DNA of 37,822 nt from Pontiellaceae bacterium (GCA_016937945.1 JAFGVP010000039.1:1-37822); one strand, 5' to 3'; counted from the stretch's first letter, positions 26,656 to 35,945 are shown. Numbers and translations are program-made. Notes: a model not told the origin generated them from the sequence alone.

Positions 26656-27383
26656 TTCAAATCTCCGGAAAATCAGGAACAGCTCTTTAATTTAGGGACT
26701 TTCTTTAAAGCATTCCGCTCACTTCCGGCAAGCAATTCCAACCAGCACTTCAATAGATCGACCGAAGAAAAAAGAGGAAGACCCGGCCCGGAACCGGCAG
26801 ATGAGACCAACAGACCTCTTGCATACTTGCCGAATGACGACACTTCGACTCCGCCTCCAGCCCGTAACGGAAACTTTCAGCGCTCAAATGAGAAAACGTA
26901 ATAAAATCGCCTACAGATAAAAAATCAAATCCCGCCCCTGCATGCTCCGCACCCATAATTATCACAGAAAAGGAAACATGGGAGCAAACTACGAACCAAC
27001 TCCCATCTCGCGCAACACCCGCTCACAGTAAACCAGACTCGCAGGCGCCAGTCGATACCAGACCGTGCTATTACCGAAACAGCGCCGAACATTCCCCATC
27101 GATTCTACGGATCAATTAAATCCCCGTCTATTTCAGATTTTCGTCCAGATGCATAACACCTGCAACCCCAAAATAAACTACCGGAATTGCGCATATTATT
27201 TCTAAATATTTTGATCGTATTTCGTTTAAATATTCTTGTCTTTTTTCACCTTCCAGACCTACCATTGTCTGCAGAGACAAGAGGCAAGGCTCCCTTCATC
27301 GTGCGGGGCATCGCGAACGCGGGAGTTTTGCGCTTCTAGCGGGAAACTGCATAAAAAATAGAAGGGAAAGGTAAGGTACGGAG
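26656..27383. promoter_or_regulatory. Divergent intergenic region between the Wza-like gene and the GYWKNHP gene
   Basis: 728 bases hold promoters in both directions. For the minus-strand gene, TTGCCG (26726-26731), 17 bases, TTAAAG (26703-26708) is a weak candidate; an extended -10 TGTGATAAT near 26958-26966 is better but would give a leader of roughly 290 bases. For the plus-strand gene, TTGCGC, 17 bases, ATAAAA ends about 25-30 bases before its start. No sigma-54 element with correct spacing was found. A 71-codon minus frame at 26750-26965 has no supporting signals. Confidence 0.35.
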
Positions 27384-28643
27384 ATGAAAAAAAGTCTGTA
27401 CAGCATTCATAAAGCAACATGCAGCATCGCCTGCTGCATACTGGCTTCGCTTATCATGCACGAGGCCTATGCCGATGGAACGGAGTTTCTCGGAACACCT
27501 AGCATTCCCATTGCTCCCGGATCAGACCTGGTAGTAGCGGGAACAGGGCTGGCAGATGCCCAGCCCGGCGAAATTGCACTCAATATACCTGCAGATGTCA
27601 GCATTGCTCAGGTTTTACTGTATTGGGCAGGACGAGGAAGAGAGTACGGCCTAACGGAGGATACGATTCAGGTCAATGGAACGGCAGTTACGGGACCATG
27701 CATCGGAGGACCTTCATTCATCCCGCTTCCCAGCAATACGTTCCGGGCAGATATCACTGAACTGAGTTCCGCACTGAACTGGATCAGTGCCGGACAGACA
27801 AATGTCCTTACGGTAGACGGACTGGATTTCCTCTATCATAATGCTGGAGCTGCCGTAGTGGTAATTCTTGATGACGGAAACACAGCAGACATACAGATCA
27901 TGGATGGAGATGATTTTGCTTACCTCTGGGCTGCAAACTATCTACCGGCATCAACAAAGCAAACAGAGCCAGTTGAATTCGCGGTACCCCTATCAGACGA
28001 CTCGCAGACCGGAACTATGGTCCTGATCATTACCGACATTGAAGACCCGCGACCGGCAGCCGTCGAAGTCACCGTTGGCAATATCACCACTCAGCTCAAT
28101 GTATTTGAGGGGGAAGGAGAAGGAAGCTTCCTGGACATCATAGAACTTGAAGTTCCGGTACCCGCAGGAGTTAGCAATGTAACGGTACAGGCGCTTTCGA
28201 TTGACGATGGATCCGGCCTGATGCCTGCTTCGCTCGACTGGCATTTTGTGTCATGGAAGCTGTCTACACCCGACACGCCTCCACCGGGAATAGGCACCTA
28301 CACGATAGGCTACTGGAAAAACCACCCCGACGACTGGCCGGAGTATGAAGACATCTTCACTCCGGAAGAAGCAATGGAAATTTTGTGGATGCCGACCAAG
28401 GGCAACGCATACATTATCCTTGCACATCAGTACATCGGTGCAAAACTGAATGAAGCGAATGGCGCTGAAGTTCCGGACGAAGTGGCTCTGGCACTGGATG
28501 CTGCGAAAGATCTGTTGGCGGCATATAAGTCAGATCCGGTATTCCCCAAGAAATCTTTCGAAAGACAGATGGCTATTGCCATTGCTGAAATTCTGGATGA
28601 CTATAACAATGGAGTAATTGGTCCCGGACACAATGATGACTAA
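27384..28643 (+). CDS. Secreted protein with beta-rich N-terminal domain and C-terminal GYWKNHP domain
   Basis: The protein has 419 residues. A signal peptide ends in EAYA (30). Residues 31-300 are acidic and beta-rich (QVLLYWAGRGREYG, DIQIMDGDDFAYLW, DWHFVSWKLS), resembling DUF3344-like extracellular domains, though I am not certain. A PDTPPPG linker leads to a C-terminal domain from about 305 that opens TIGYWKNHPDDWPEYE and continues AYIILAHQYIGAKLNEANGA; this YWKN-type domain is widespread in secreted bacterial proteins and has no assigned function that I know of. No PEP-CTERM or other anchor is seen. The start ATG follows AAGGTACGGAG. It is a single-gene unit on the plus strand, ended by the terminator at 28669-28699. 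Confidence 0.8.
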   Translation: MKKSLYSIHKATCSIACCILASLIMHEAYADGTEFLGTPSIPIAPGSDLVVAGTGLADAQPGEIALNIPADVSIAQVLLYWAGRGREYGLTEDTIQVNGTAVTGPCIGGPSFIPLPSNTFRADITELSSALNWISAGQTNVLTVDGLDFLYHNAGAAVVVILDDGNTADIQIMDGDDFAYLWAANYLPASTKQTEPVEFAVPLSDDSQTGTMVLIITDIEDPRPAAVEVTVGNITTQLNVFEGEGEGSFLDIIELEVPVPAGVSNVTVQALSIDDGSGLMPASLDWHFVSWKLSTPDTPPPGIGTYTIGYWKNHPDDWPEYEDIFTPEEAMEILWMPTKGNAYIILAHQYIGAKLNEANGAEVPDEVALALDAAKDLLAAYKSDPVFPKKSFERQMAIAIAEILDDYNNGVIGPGHNDD

Positions 28644-28668
28644 CCGGTGACAGACCGACCGCTAAAGA

Positions 28669-28699
28669 AGCCCTTTGCTAAATCGGCAAAGGGCTTTTT
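28669..28699 (+). terminator. Rho-independent terminator of the GYWKNHP gene
   Basis: AGCCCTTTGC (28669-28678), loop TAAATCG, GCAAAGGGCT (28686-28695), then TTTT. The stem is ten perfect base pairs. It lies 26 bases after the stop codon. Confidence 0.95.
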
Positions 28700-28716
28700 A
28701 GTTTTTCCGAGGCACT

Positions 28717-29240
28717 TTAAGCGTATGCGTCTTTTCGATCACCCCGTCGATAACGGCTATGTTGTTTGGTTGCGGGATGACTTCCAGCGGGCGGGGCCCA
28801 GAAGGCGGCATCGGATTGCTGCATCGGCGGCAGGGCGTCGAACAGTTCCTCAAGGTATTCGGACGGGTTGACGTCGAGTTTTCGGCAGGTTTCTACGAGG
28901 CTGTAAATAACGGCGCTGGTCTGGCCGGAGTTCGGGCTACCAAAGAACAGGAAGCTCTTTTTACAATGGCGGTCGGGCGGATGGCGTTTGAATCGGACGT
29001 TGTCCTATTTCCTTCGGAAATTATCTGCGCTACGCTTTGGCGATCAGGTTGTTGTCTATCTCGAGCGTTGCGTGTTCGACATAAAGGTTCTGGGTATCCC
29101 CAGCGCTCAAGCATGTAACTGATGGCCTGATCGAAGCGGCTCTTCGGCAGCTGGCGGGACTGCTCGCGATCAAGGATCTCTTTGATTTTTCCAGGACGGG
29201 CGCGGCTTGCTGCTGTCGGTAAGCTGGAGTTCTCACCATA
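28717..29240 (-). pseudogene. IS66-family transposase remnant (C-terminal part, frameshifted)
   Basis: Reading the minus strand across three frames recovers consecutive IS66 TnpC C-terminal motifs: AYRQQQAAPVLEK, then IKEILDREQSRQLPKSRFDQ with AISYMLERWG, then ATLEIDNN, then KSFLFFGSPNSGQTSAVIYS and LVETCRKLDVNPSEYLEELF, and finally a stop at 28717. At least two to three frameshifts break it, and the N-terminal catalytic part is missing. No terminal inverted repeats or partner genes are visible, so it cannot move by itself. It lies between the terminator at 28699 and that of gapA at 29254. Confidence 0.88.
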
Positions 29241-29253
29241 AAAATCTACGTAG

Positions 29254-29284
29254 AAAAAAAAAGCGCCCCGCATAACGGGACGCT
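29254..29284 (-). terminator. Rho-independent terminator of gapA
   Basis: On the minus strand AGCGTCCCG-TTATG-CGGGGCGCT forms a 9-base stem with one G-T wobble, followed by at least eight Ts. It lies 25 bases after the gapA stop. The opposite strand also ends in five Ts, so it may work in both directions. Confidence 0.95.
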
Positions 29285-29309
29285 TTTTGAAGCGCGATCA
29301 GAGCCGGAC

Positions 29310-30323
<1,014 letters not shown>

Positions 30324-30331
30324 TTAGGTTG

Positions 30332-30347
30332 AGAAACAACTGTTTCT
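30332..30347. promoter_or_regulatory. Inverted repeat in the gapA leader (operator or hairpin)
   Basis: AGAAACA-AC-TGTTTCT is a perfect 7-base inverted repeat with a 2-base centre, located between the -10 box and the ribosome binding site. Dyads with small centres are more typical of a repressor operator than of an RNA hairpin. Confidence 0.45.
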
Positions 30348-30364
30348 GTTAAAAATGAGCGCGA

Positions 30365-30393
30365 ACACTAACCAACCCCCGCAGAACCGTCAA
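30365..30393 (-). promoter_or_regulatory. Sigma-70-type promoter of gapA
   Basis: Minus-strand TTGACG (30393-30388), 17-base spacer, TAGTGT (30370-30365). The -35 box is 5/6 to consensus, the -10 is weak. It places the transcription start about 50 bases upstream of the ATG. Confidence 0.6.
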
Positions 30394-30587
30394 CATCCAT
30401 ACGCTACCTTTTTATCGAATTTTACGGATACGAAAGCCTGTTTCTAAACCCGCAAAATGCAGTACCATTGCGGTTAAAGGCTGCCTTTTCCGGAATCTGT
30501 ACACAACTAATAATTCATTCCGGCTCATGGAAGAATGTCACGATGGCCTGTTCCAATATCATCATTGAAAGCACAGGAGGCGGTTCA

Positions 30588-30770
30588 ATGAATCATCCAA
30601 AACAGAAAAACGGATATAAACTGAAAAAAGGTCAACAGCGCAGTTCCCTCAAATATCTAATGAAAGCCACCGACGTGATCCGAATTGAAATACTCCGGGG
30701 AAAATCCAGAGCCGCGGAGGAACGGGGCGACCTTTCCCGAGCGAGCGAGATTCAGAAACGGATCGTTTAA
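30588..30770 (+). CDS. Small basic hypothetical protein (60 residues)
   Basis: The ATG at 30588 is preceded by AGGAGG at a seven-base spacing, the strongest ribosome binding site in this part of the window, which decides this start over the in-frame ATG at 30468. The product is basic and helical in appearance, with a Lys/Arg-rich N-terminus (MNHPKQKNGYKLKKGQQRSS) and a charged C-terminal helix (RGKSRAAEERGDLSRASEIQ). No family is recognised. It is divergent from gapA. It could bind nucleic acid or a partner protein, but nothing in the sequence proves this. Confidence 0.6.
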   Translation: MNHPKQKNGYKLKKGQQRSSLKYLMKATDVIRIEILRGKSRAAEERGDLSRASEIQKRIV

Positions 30771-31017
30771 ATCGAAGGACAAACCTAAGCCTCAACCCTC
30801 CGACCGGCCTCGCTCCATTACCGCAACCGGAATTTTGATCAGGCACTGAACGGATTCCGTAAAGTCTGGGGCATCTCGGACAGCCGGGACCGGCCGCTGG
30901 AAGGCATTCGCAATGCTATCAGGCCATAGACGATTCCGCGAAAGCACATCGACTGCCCCAAAAGCTTCAGGAACAGCAACAGATGTCAGTCGCCGGCTGA
31001 TTCTTTCAATCAAGTTC

Positions 31018-31824
31018 TCAGAGTCGGCTTCCGCAGCGTTTGCAGAAAAGAGCCTCTTCATCATGCTGATTCAATCCGCATCCGGCGCAGGTCCGATGAA
31101 CTCGTCGCCGAGCGGTCTCCATGCCTAGTTCAGCGGTAATAATTCCGGTAGGAACGGCGATAATGCTGTAGGCCAGAATCATCAGGAAAGCCGCCAGCGC
31201 CTGTCCGATCGGCGTCTGCGGGGAAATATCGCCGTAACCAACCGTGGTAATCGTCACGATCGCCCAGTAAACCGACCGGGGAATACTGGTAAAGCCATGC
31301 GCCTCGCCCTCAATCACATACATCAGCGAACCCACAATAACGACAATCGACATCACCGCCACCAGAAAGATTCCGATCTTGCGCCGGCTGTTGATCAGCG
31401 ACTTCAACAGCAGATCCTCCTCCCCGACATACTGCGCCATCTTCAGCACCCGGAAAATACGCAGCATCCGGAGCACCTTGACGACATCAAGAAATCCGGT
31501 CGCCGGAAAGATGCGGCTCAGGTAAAACGGCAGCACGGCCAGAAGATCCACCACGCCGAAAAAGCTGCGCGCATAGCGCAATGTGCCGCGCGCGCACCAG
31601 AGCCGGAGCGCATACTCCACCGTAAACAGCGCGGTAAAGCCGGCATTCAGCCCCGAAATCAAGCCGCCGTATTCCGTCCGAATCGGCTGAACACTCTGTA
31701 GCATAGTCAGCGTAACACTGATCAGAATCGCACCAAACAACAGAACGTCAAAGAGCTTCCCGGCCGGCGTATCCGCCTCGAAAATAACAATGTAAATCCG
31801 TTCCTTCAGGCTTTTTTCAGACAT
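31018..31824 (-). CDS. Voltage-gated potassium-channel-like protein with C-terminal zinc ribbon
   Basis: Start at ATG 31824 (268 residues), overlapping the upstream kinase stop by 8 bases with GGTGG ahead of it; an in-frame start at 31902 would lie deeper inside that gene. The six-span plan of Kv-type channels is visible: S1 near 25-42, S4 with regularly spaced arginines (VLRMLRIFRVLKM, 117-129), pore loop with the TVGYGD selectivity filter (194-199), and S6 near 206-230. The C-terminus has CAGC and CKRC, a CxxC-x11-CxxC zinc ribbon (C246, C249, C261, C264). It should be an inner-membrane K+ channel; the ribbon may sense or bind a ligand. It is translationally coupled to the isoprenoid genes, for no known reason. 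Confidence 0.88.
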   Translation of the reverse strand: MSEKSLKERIYIVIFEADTPAGKLFDVLLFGAILISVTLTMLQSVQPIRTEYGGLISGLNAGFTALFTVEYALRLWCARGTLRYARSFFGVVDLLAVLPFYLSRIFPATGFLDVVKVLRMLRIFRVLKMAQYVGEEDLLLKSLINSRRKIGIFLVAVMSIVVIVGSLMYVIEGEAHGFTSIPRSVYWAIVTITTVGYGDISPQTPIGQALAAFLMILAYSIIAVPTGIITAELGMETARRRVHRTCAGCGLNQHDEEALFCKRCGSRL

Positions 31825-32749
31825 GGTATTCCACCCCGCTCTCCGAAACCTCAAGTTGATAAACCGGATAACCGGAGGGCGGAAGCTCCGCATGTCCGAC
31901 ACCGATCGCGCAATCGCCCAGCCCGGAACCGGATATCTTTGCGCCGAACATTCCGGATGCCGACTGCAGCATCTTCACGATCCACTCCAACTCCGGCGTA
32001 TTAACGCCCATCTGATCCATCAGCTCCTGATTCCGGTTAAGAATCAGACCGAAGGCCGCATAATCCTGCCGCCGGAGCAACTCGACAGCATCCCCGACCG
32101 ACGCATCCATCTCGGAAAAAATCCGACCGAAACGTTCGGGATCGCCCGCACGCTGCTCTTCGACAAAACGGATCACTTCCGGCGTCGGCGTCTTGTATCC
32201 GCAATACACCGCTGTAAGCGGCAGCGAAACCGGGACCGGATCAAACAACGGCGCCGTACTGTATCCGACAATTCCCCCGAAAACACTGGCCGCAAGATCA
32301 CTGCCTGACCCCCTGCCCTGCACGGCGTGCACCGTCTTCAGAGCGTGATCAAACAGGATTCGCGGGTCCGGCGCTATTTTTTCAATCCATCGCAGAATCG
32401 CGGCATGCACAGCCACGGTTACGGCGGCCGATGACCCAAATCCGATGTCGGCGGAGAATCCCGAAGCAATCGAAAGCCGAAAACCGGAGGAAATTCGACC
32501 TACATGCTGGCGAATCGCCTGAACCACAAACCTAAGCGACCGGTCGTCGACCAGATTATCCAGCGTGCTTTCATAGCGTCCCAGAGCGGAATCAACGCAC
32601 ACCATCCCGAAAGACAAGGGTTCCAGATCAACGCGAATCCGGCGATTGATCGCACAAACCAGCGCCCGATGACCATGAAGGACGGCATGCTCACCGAGCA
32701 GCATCAGGCTGCCGGGAGCCGAAACAGAAATAACGGCGGGATCGACCAT
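31817..32749 (-). CDS. GHMP kinase, mevalonate-kinase-like; possibly phosphomevalonate kinase
   Basis: The protein has 310 residues. It has APGSLMLLGEHAVLHG (11-26) as in mevalonate kinases, the GHMP ATP loop DIGFGSSAAV (101-110), GRGSGSDLAASVFGGI (145-160) with the likely catalytic D151, and the third motif KISGSGLGDC near 268-277. The GSGSDLAA segment resembles phosphomevalonate kinases, and a second mevalonate kinase sits 3 bases upstream, so this one may phosphorylate phosphomevalonate or another mevalonate derivative. Its stop overlaps the ion-channel start. Confidence 0.75.
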   Translation of the reverse strand: MVDPAVISVSAPGSLMLLGEHAVLHGHRALVCAINRRIRVDLEPLSFGMVCVDSALGRYESTLDNLVDDRSLRFVVQAIRQHVGRISSGFRLSIASGFSADIGFGSSAAVTVAVHAAILRWIEKIAPDPRILFDHALKTVHAVQGRGSGSDLAASVFGGIVGYSTAPLFDPVPVSLPLTAVYCGYKTPTPEVIRFVEEQRAGDPERFGRIFSEMDASVGDAVELLRRQDYAAFGLILNRNQELMDQMGVNTPELEWIVKMLQSASGMFGAKISGSGLGDCAIGVGHAELPPSGYPVYQLEVSESGVEYHV

Positions 32750-32752
32750 GGA

Positions 32753-33757
32753 TCAGATAATGCGGGTACCAAGCGGATCACCGCGCACCGGAGAAACGGT
32801 ATAACCGTATCGGGCACAGAGTTCGGAGGGCTGCTGGTCGGAAATCACAAGAACAATGCCGCCCTTATTGCCAACCACCGCGCCCGCGCCGCAAACCTTG
32901 GCGGAGCCGCCCCAGGCTTCGATATCGGAAATAAACTGCTGAACGCGCGGAGGCACCACGCCGATCGCATTCAAAAGACGATTGTTCTCGCGTACGAGCC
33001 AATGCAGCTTCTGCACATTATTATGACGGATCGCATCTTCAAAGGCGTTGGTTACATCCTCAAATTCGCTCCAGATCGCGCTATCGCGGAAACGCCGTTC
33101 AACCTCCATCACGCATTCACCGGTGGTGGATTCCGGCACGCCAGTCTGAACCATGAACATTTTCATGCGCGGCAGGGCAATAGAGGTCGCCTTTCCCTGC
33201 TCGAAACGGGCACAACCACCGTACAGGGAGATATAGGAATCCACGCCGCTCGGCTTGCCGTGCTGCAGTTTTTCAGCTTCAAGACTGTATTCGTAATACC
33301 ACTCCGGCTTGAAATCGACGCGCAGGTAGTGCCCCATCGCCCGGATTTCGCTCAGCACCGTGGCCGCCGAAGATCCCATTCCGCATCCCATCGGAATGCT
33401 GGAACGCAGTTTTAGCACCAGCCCTGAATCCAGCTTGCGATGCAACCCGTCGAGCGTATTGATAAAAGCAAAGCGGAACAGATCCGCCGGCGCCGCCAAA
33501 ACATAGCCGATGCCGATATCGCCATTGAGAAACTCGTGATATTTCTTTTCCACACGGCGCTTGAGATCGCGAAGGGCCATCAAAGTGAAGGAGTTGTCAA
33601 CCGCGCCATCCGAAAGATCGAACGAAATTCGATCGCCGGCCTGCGGCGTCAGCTCGAAGGTCGCACTGCGGTCAATCGCCATGGCGATCGCCGGCTTGCC
33701 GTAAACCACGGCGTGTTCCCCGCTTAGAATCAGTTTTCCCGGAGCCACTGCTTTCAT
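32753..33757 (-). CDS. Mevalonate kinase (GHMP family)
   Basis: The protein has 334 residues. N-terminal VAPGKLILSGEHAVVYG (4-20), the ATP loop SIPMGCGMGSSAATV (120-134), HGKPSGVDSYISLYGG (166-181) with D173 as catalytic base, and KVCGAGAVVGNKGG near 286-299 are all present, the complete mevalonate-kinase set. It phosphorylates mevalonate to 5-phosphomevalonate. It begins 3 bases after the HMG-CoA synthase stop and is followed 3 bases later by a second GHMP kinase. The exact substrate split between the two kinases is inferred. Confidence 0.85.
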   Translation of the reverse strand: MKAVAPGKLILSGEHAVVYGKPAIAMAIDRSATFELTPQAGDRISFDLSDGAVDNSFTLMALRDLKRRVEKKYHEFLNGDIGIGYVLAAPADLFRFAFINTLDGLHRKLDSGLVLKLRSSIPMGCGMGSSAATVLSEIRAMGHYLRVDFKPEWYYEYSLEAEKLQHGKPSGVDSYISLYGGCARFEQGKATSIALPRMKMFMVQTGVPESTTGECVMEVERRFRDSAIWSEFEDVTNAFEDAIRHNNVQKLHWLVRENNRLLNAIGVVPPRVQQFISDIEAWGGSAKVCGAGAVVGNKGGIVLVISDQQPSELCARYGYTVSPVRGDPLGTRII

Positions 33758-33760
33758 AGG

Positions 33761-34933
33761 CTATTCCACCAACGATTCATATTCCCGTTTGTGCTGACTG
33801 ATCCCCGAAAACCTGAACGGACCGGTCTTATACTGAGGAAAGACATATTCCCCGCCATCGGTCGGCACCCCGTAATTAAAAATGTCTTCGTATTGTTGAT
33901 ACGTCAGTTCCGTCCGCTTCTCCAGCAAATTCCGATGTTGATCCGCATGCAAAAACTCGCGATATCCGGGCTGAATCACCCCGCTGAAAAACTCCCCGAC
34001 ACATCCCGAGCCATAGCTGTAAAACCCGATCCGGCGCCCGGAAAGATCCTCCTCGGCCGTATCGAGCAGCGACGTCAACCCCACATACATCGAACCAGCA
34101 TAGCAGTTTCCGGTAATGCGGCTGTAACGCAACGACTCTTCCAGCAGTGCATCCATCTGCTCCTTGCTGCTTTCCACCTTCAGCTTGCGGCACAGCTTGT
34201 GGTGCGCCTTTTCCGCCATCTTGGTGAACGGAATATGGTAGCAGAAACGATCAAAATCACTCAGGGAGCGCCCGGTAAGCGCTTCGTACTGTTTCCACGA
34301 TTCCAGCAGGGCGTGAATATAAACCATCGTGGAATACTTACCGTCAACCAGCGCCTCAGAGCGATAGTTCGGCCGCCAGAAATCCATGACGTCTTCCGTA
34401 TAATAACCGCTCTCCGGATCAATCGCGACCAGACGGGGTTGCTCGGCAACCAACATGGCAACGGCGCCGCATCCCTGCGTGGCTTCCCCCGGACTCCCCA
34501 GCTCATAGCGGGCCACGTCGGACGTAATCACCAGCGCCTTTTTACCCGGATTGCGCGCTACGAAACCGATCGCCATCTGGAGTCCGGCGGTCCCGCTGTA
34601 GCAGGCCTGCTTCAGCTCAACCACCCGGCAGCGCGCATTCATCTCCAGCAGGCCGTGCACATAAATACCGGCTGCCTTCGACTGGTCGATGCCGCTCTCT
34701 GTCGCAAAAAGAATCAGCTCGACATCATCCAGTTCGCCATCACGCATCAGCGGCCAGGCCGCACTCGCACCCAGCGTTACAACATCCTCATCCGGCGGCG
34801 GAATCCCCATCTTTTCCTGCCCGATCCCGAGATAATACTTGTCCGAATCCACCGACCGTGCGACCGCCAGGGTTTTCAGATCCACGAAATAGTTCGACGT
34901 GTAGAAACTGATCCGATCAATACCAATCTTCAT
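33761..34933 (-). CDS. mvaS: Hydroxymethylglutaryl-CoA synthase
   Basis: Start at ATG 34933 (390 residues), preceded by AGGAG and overlapping the upstream gene by 17 bases. Catalytic residues fall at the same numbers as in the Staphylococcus enzyme: E79 (FATESGID), C111 (ELKQACYSGTAGL) and H233 (CYHIPFTKMA). The C-terminal YGSGCVGEFFSG is also conserved. It condenses acetyl-CoA with acetoacetyl-CoA to HMG-CoA, the first committed step of the mevalonate pathway. Second gene of the isoprenoid operon. Confidence 0.96.
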   Translation of the reverse strand: MKIGIDRISFYTSNYFVDLKTLAVARSVDSDKYYLGIGQEKMGIPPPDEDVVTLGASAAWPLMRDGELDDVELILFATESGIDQSKAAGIYVHGLLEMNARCRVVELKQACYSGTAGLQMAIGFVARNPGKKALVITSDVARYELGSPGEATQGCGAVAMLVAEQPRLVAIDPESGYYTEDVMDFWRPNYRSEALVDGKYSTMVYIHALLESWKQYEALTGRSLSDFDRFCYHIPFTKMAEKAHHKLCRKLKVESSKEQMDALLEESLRYSRITGNCYAGSMYVGLTSLLDTAEEDLSGRRIGFYSYGSGCVGEFFSGVIQPGYREFLHADQHRNLLEKRTELTYQQYEDIFNYGVPTDGGEYVFPQYKTGPFRFSGISQHKREYESLVE

Positions 34934-35945
34934 TGAGAATAAACTCCTCTCTCCCGAAAAGTGCTTCCATCCGGCCCGCGCCAAGCAGGAACATCGCCGT
35001 CGTGAATTCGCGACGGAGGCGCCGGATCACCACCCGCACCGCATCCGCAGACTCACGTGCCGGATCAAGAAACGGACGAGCCAGTCCGCAAAGCGACGCA
35101 CCGAGAATCACGGCCTTGGCCATGTCGATTCCATTACGGATTCCACCGGAGGCGATCAGCGTCACATCACCACGAAGCGGTTTCATCTGCCGCAGGGCTA
35201 ACGGCGTTGGAATCCCCCAATCTCCGAACAGTTCGCCGAGTGACGGTTCTCCGCATCGCCGGCTTTCCACCATGCTCCAGGAGGTTCCCCCGCTCCCGGC
35301 GACATCGACGTATCGGACGCCGGCCGCCCGCAGGCGTTCAGCATCGGCCAGCGAAATTCCGGCGCCGACCTCCTTGACAATTACCGGTTGTCGCAGACGC
35401 AGCACAATCTCTGAAATCCGGCCGGCCAATACCGAAAAGTTGGTATCACCCTCCGGCTGAACTGCTTCCTGCAACGGATTGAGATGCAGGTAAAGACCGT
35501 CCGCCTCCAGGATTTCAACGGCAGTTTCGCAATCTTCCGTCCCCAGCCCGTAATTGAGCTGGACCGCGCCGAGATTGCCCAGCAAAACCGTCGACGGCGC
35601 AAGCTCCCGCAATGCAAAACTGTCCCTCGCCGCCTCGTTGGACAGCAGTACCCGCTGCGATCCGACCGCCAGCGCCACCCCTTCGGCTTCTGCCGCAACC
35701 GCAAGATTCCGGTTGATCCGGACCAGTTCCTCGTCCGCACCGCCGGTCATTGATGAAATCAGCAACGGAAATGAAAGCGCCTTGTTCAGGAAACGGGTCG
35801 ACGGATCCACCGCCGAAAGATCCAGTTCCGGCAGCGCACGGTGCGTCAGGTGAATACGGTCAAAGTATCCCTGCCGCCGGTCGACCGCCTCATCCTCCGA
35901 GACAATTCTGATATGATCCAGTTTACGCTGGTTGATCGGTTCCAT
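34917..35945 (-). CDS. fni: Type 2 isopentenyl-diphosphate delta-isomerase (FMN-dependent)
   Basis: The protein has 342 residues. It shows the IDI-2 TIM-barrel motifs in order: ISSMTGGADEELVRINRNLA near residue 62, ALAVGSQR, HLNPLQEAVQPEGDTNF, VIVKEVGAGIS, VDVAGSGGTSW, and the late ASGGIRNG and GASLCGLARP FMN-phosphate-binding segments. It interconverts IPP and DMAPP using FMN and NADPH. It is the first gene of the isoprenoid operon; the start ATG at 35945 has no obvious ribosome binding site. Its stop lies 17 bases inside mvaS. Confidence 0.96.
   Translation of the reverse strand: MEPINQRKLDHIRIVSEDEAVDRRQGYFDRIHLTHRALPELDLSAVDPSTRFLNKALSFPLLISSMTGGADEELVRINRNLAVAAEAEGVALAVGSQRVLLSNEAARDSFALRELAPSTVLLGNLGAVQLNYGLGTEDCETAVEILEADGLYLHLNPLQEAVQPEGDTNFSVLAGRISEIVLRLRQPVIVKEVGAGISLADAERLRAAGVRYVDVAGSGGTSWSMVESRRCGEPSLGELFGDWGIPTPLALRQMKPLRGDVTLIASGGIRNGIDMAKAVILGASLCGLARPFLDPARESADAVRVVIRRLRREFTTAMFLLGAGRMEALFGREEFILNEDWY

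Noticed and set aside
26750..26965. A 71-codon minus-strand frame upstream of the Wza-like gene
   Set aside because: It has no ribosome binding site and no recognised motif, and lies in the probable promoter/leader region.
27301..27330. GGGGCATCGCGAACGC upstream of the GYWKNHP gene as a third sigma-54 promoter
   Set aside because: GG-GC spacing is right but neither TGGCAC nor TTGC is matched.
30792..31064. A 90-codon minus-strand frame overlapping the end of the channel gene
   Set aside because: It overlaps the channel's zinc-ribbon end in another frame, lacks start signals and shows no family features.
33791..34936. A 381-codon plus-strand frame over mvaS
   Set aside because: It is antisense to HMG-CoA synthase, whose catalytic residues are intact, and matches no family.
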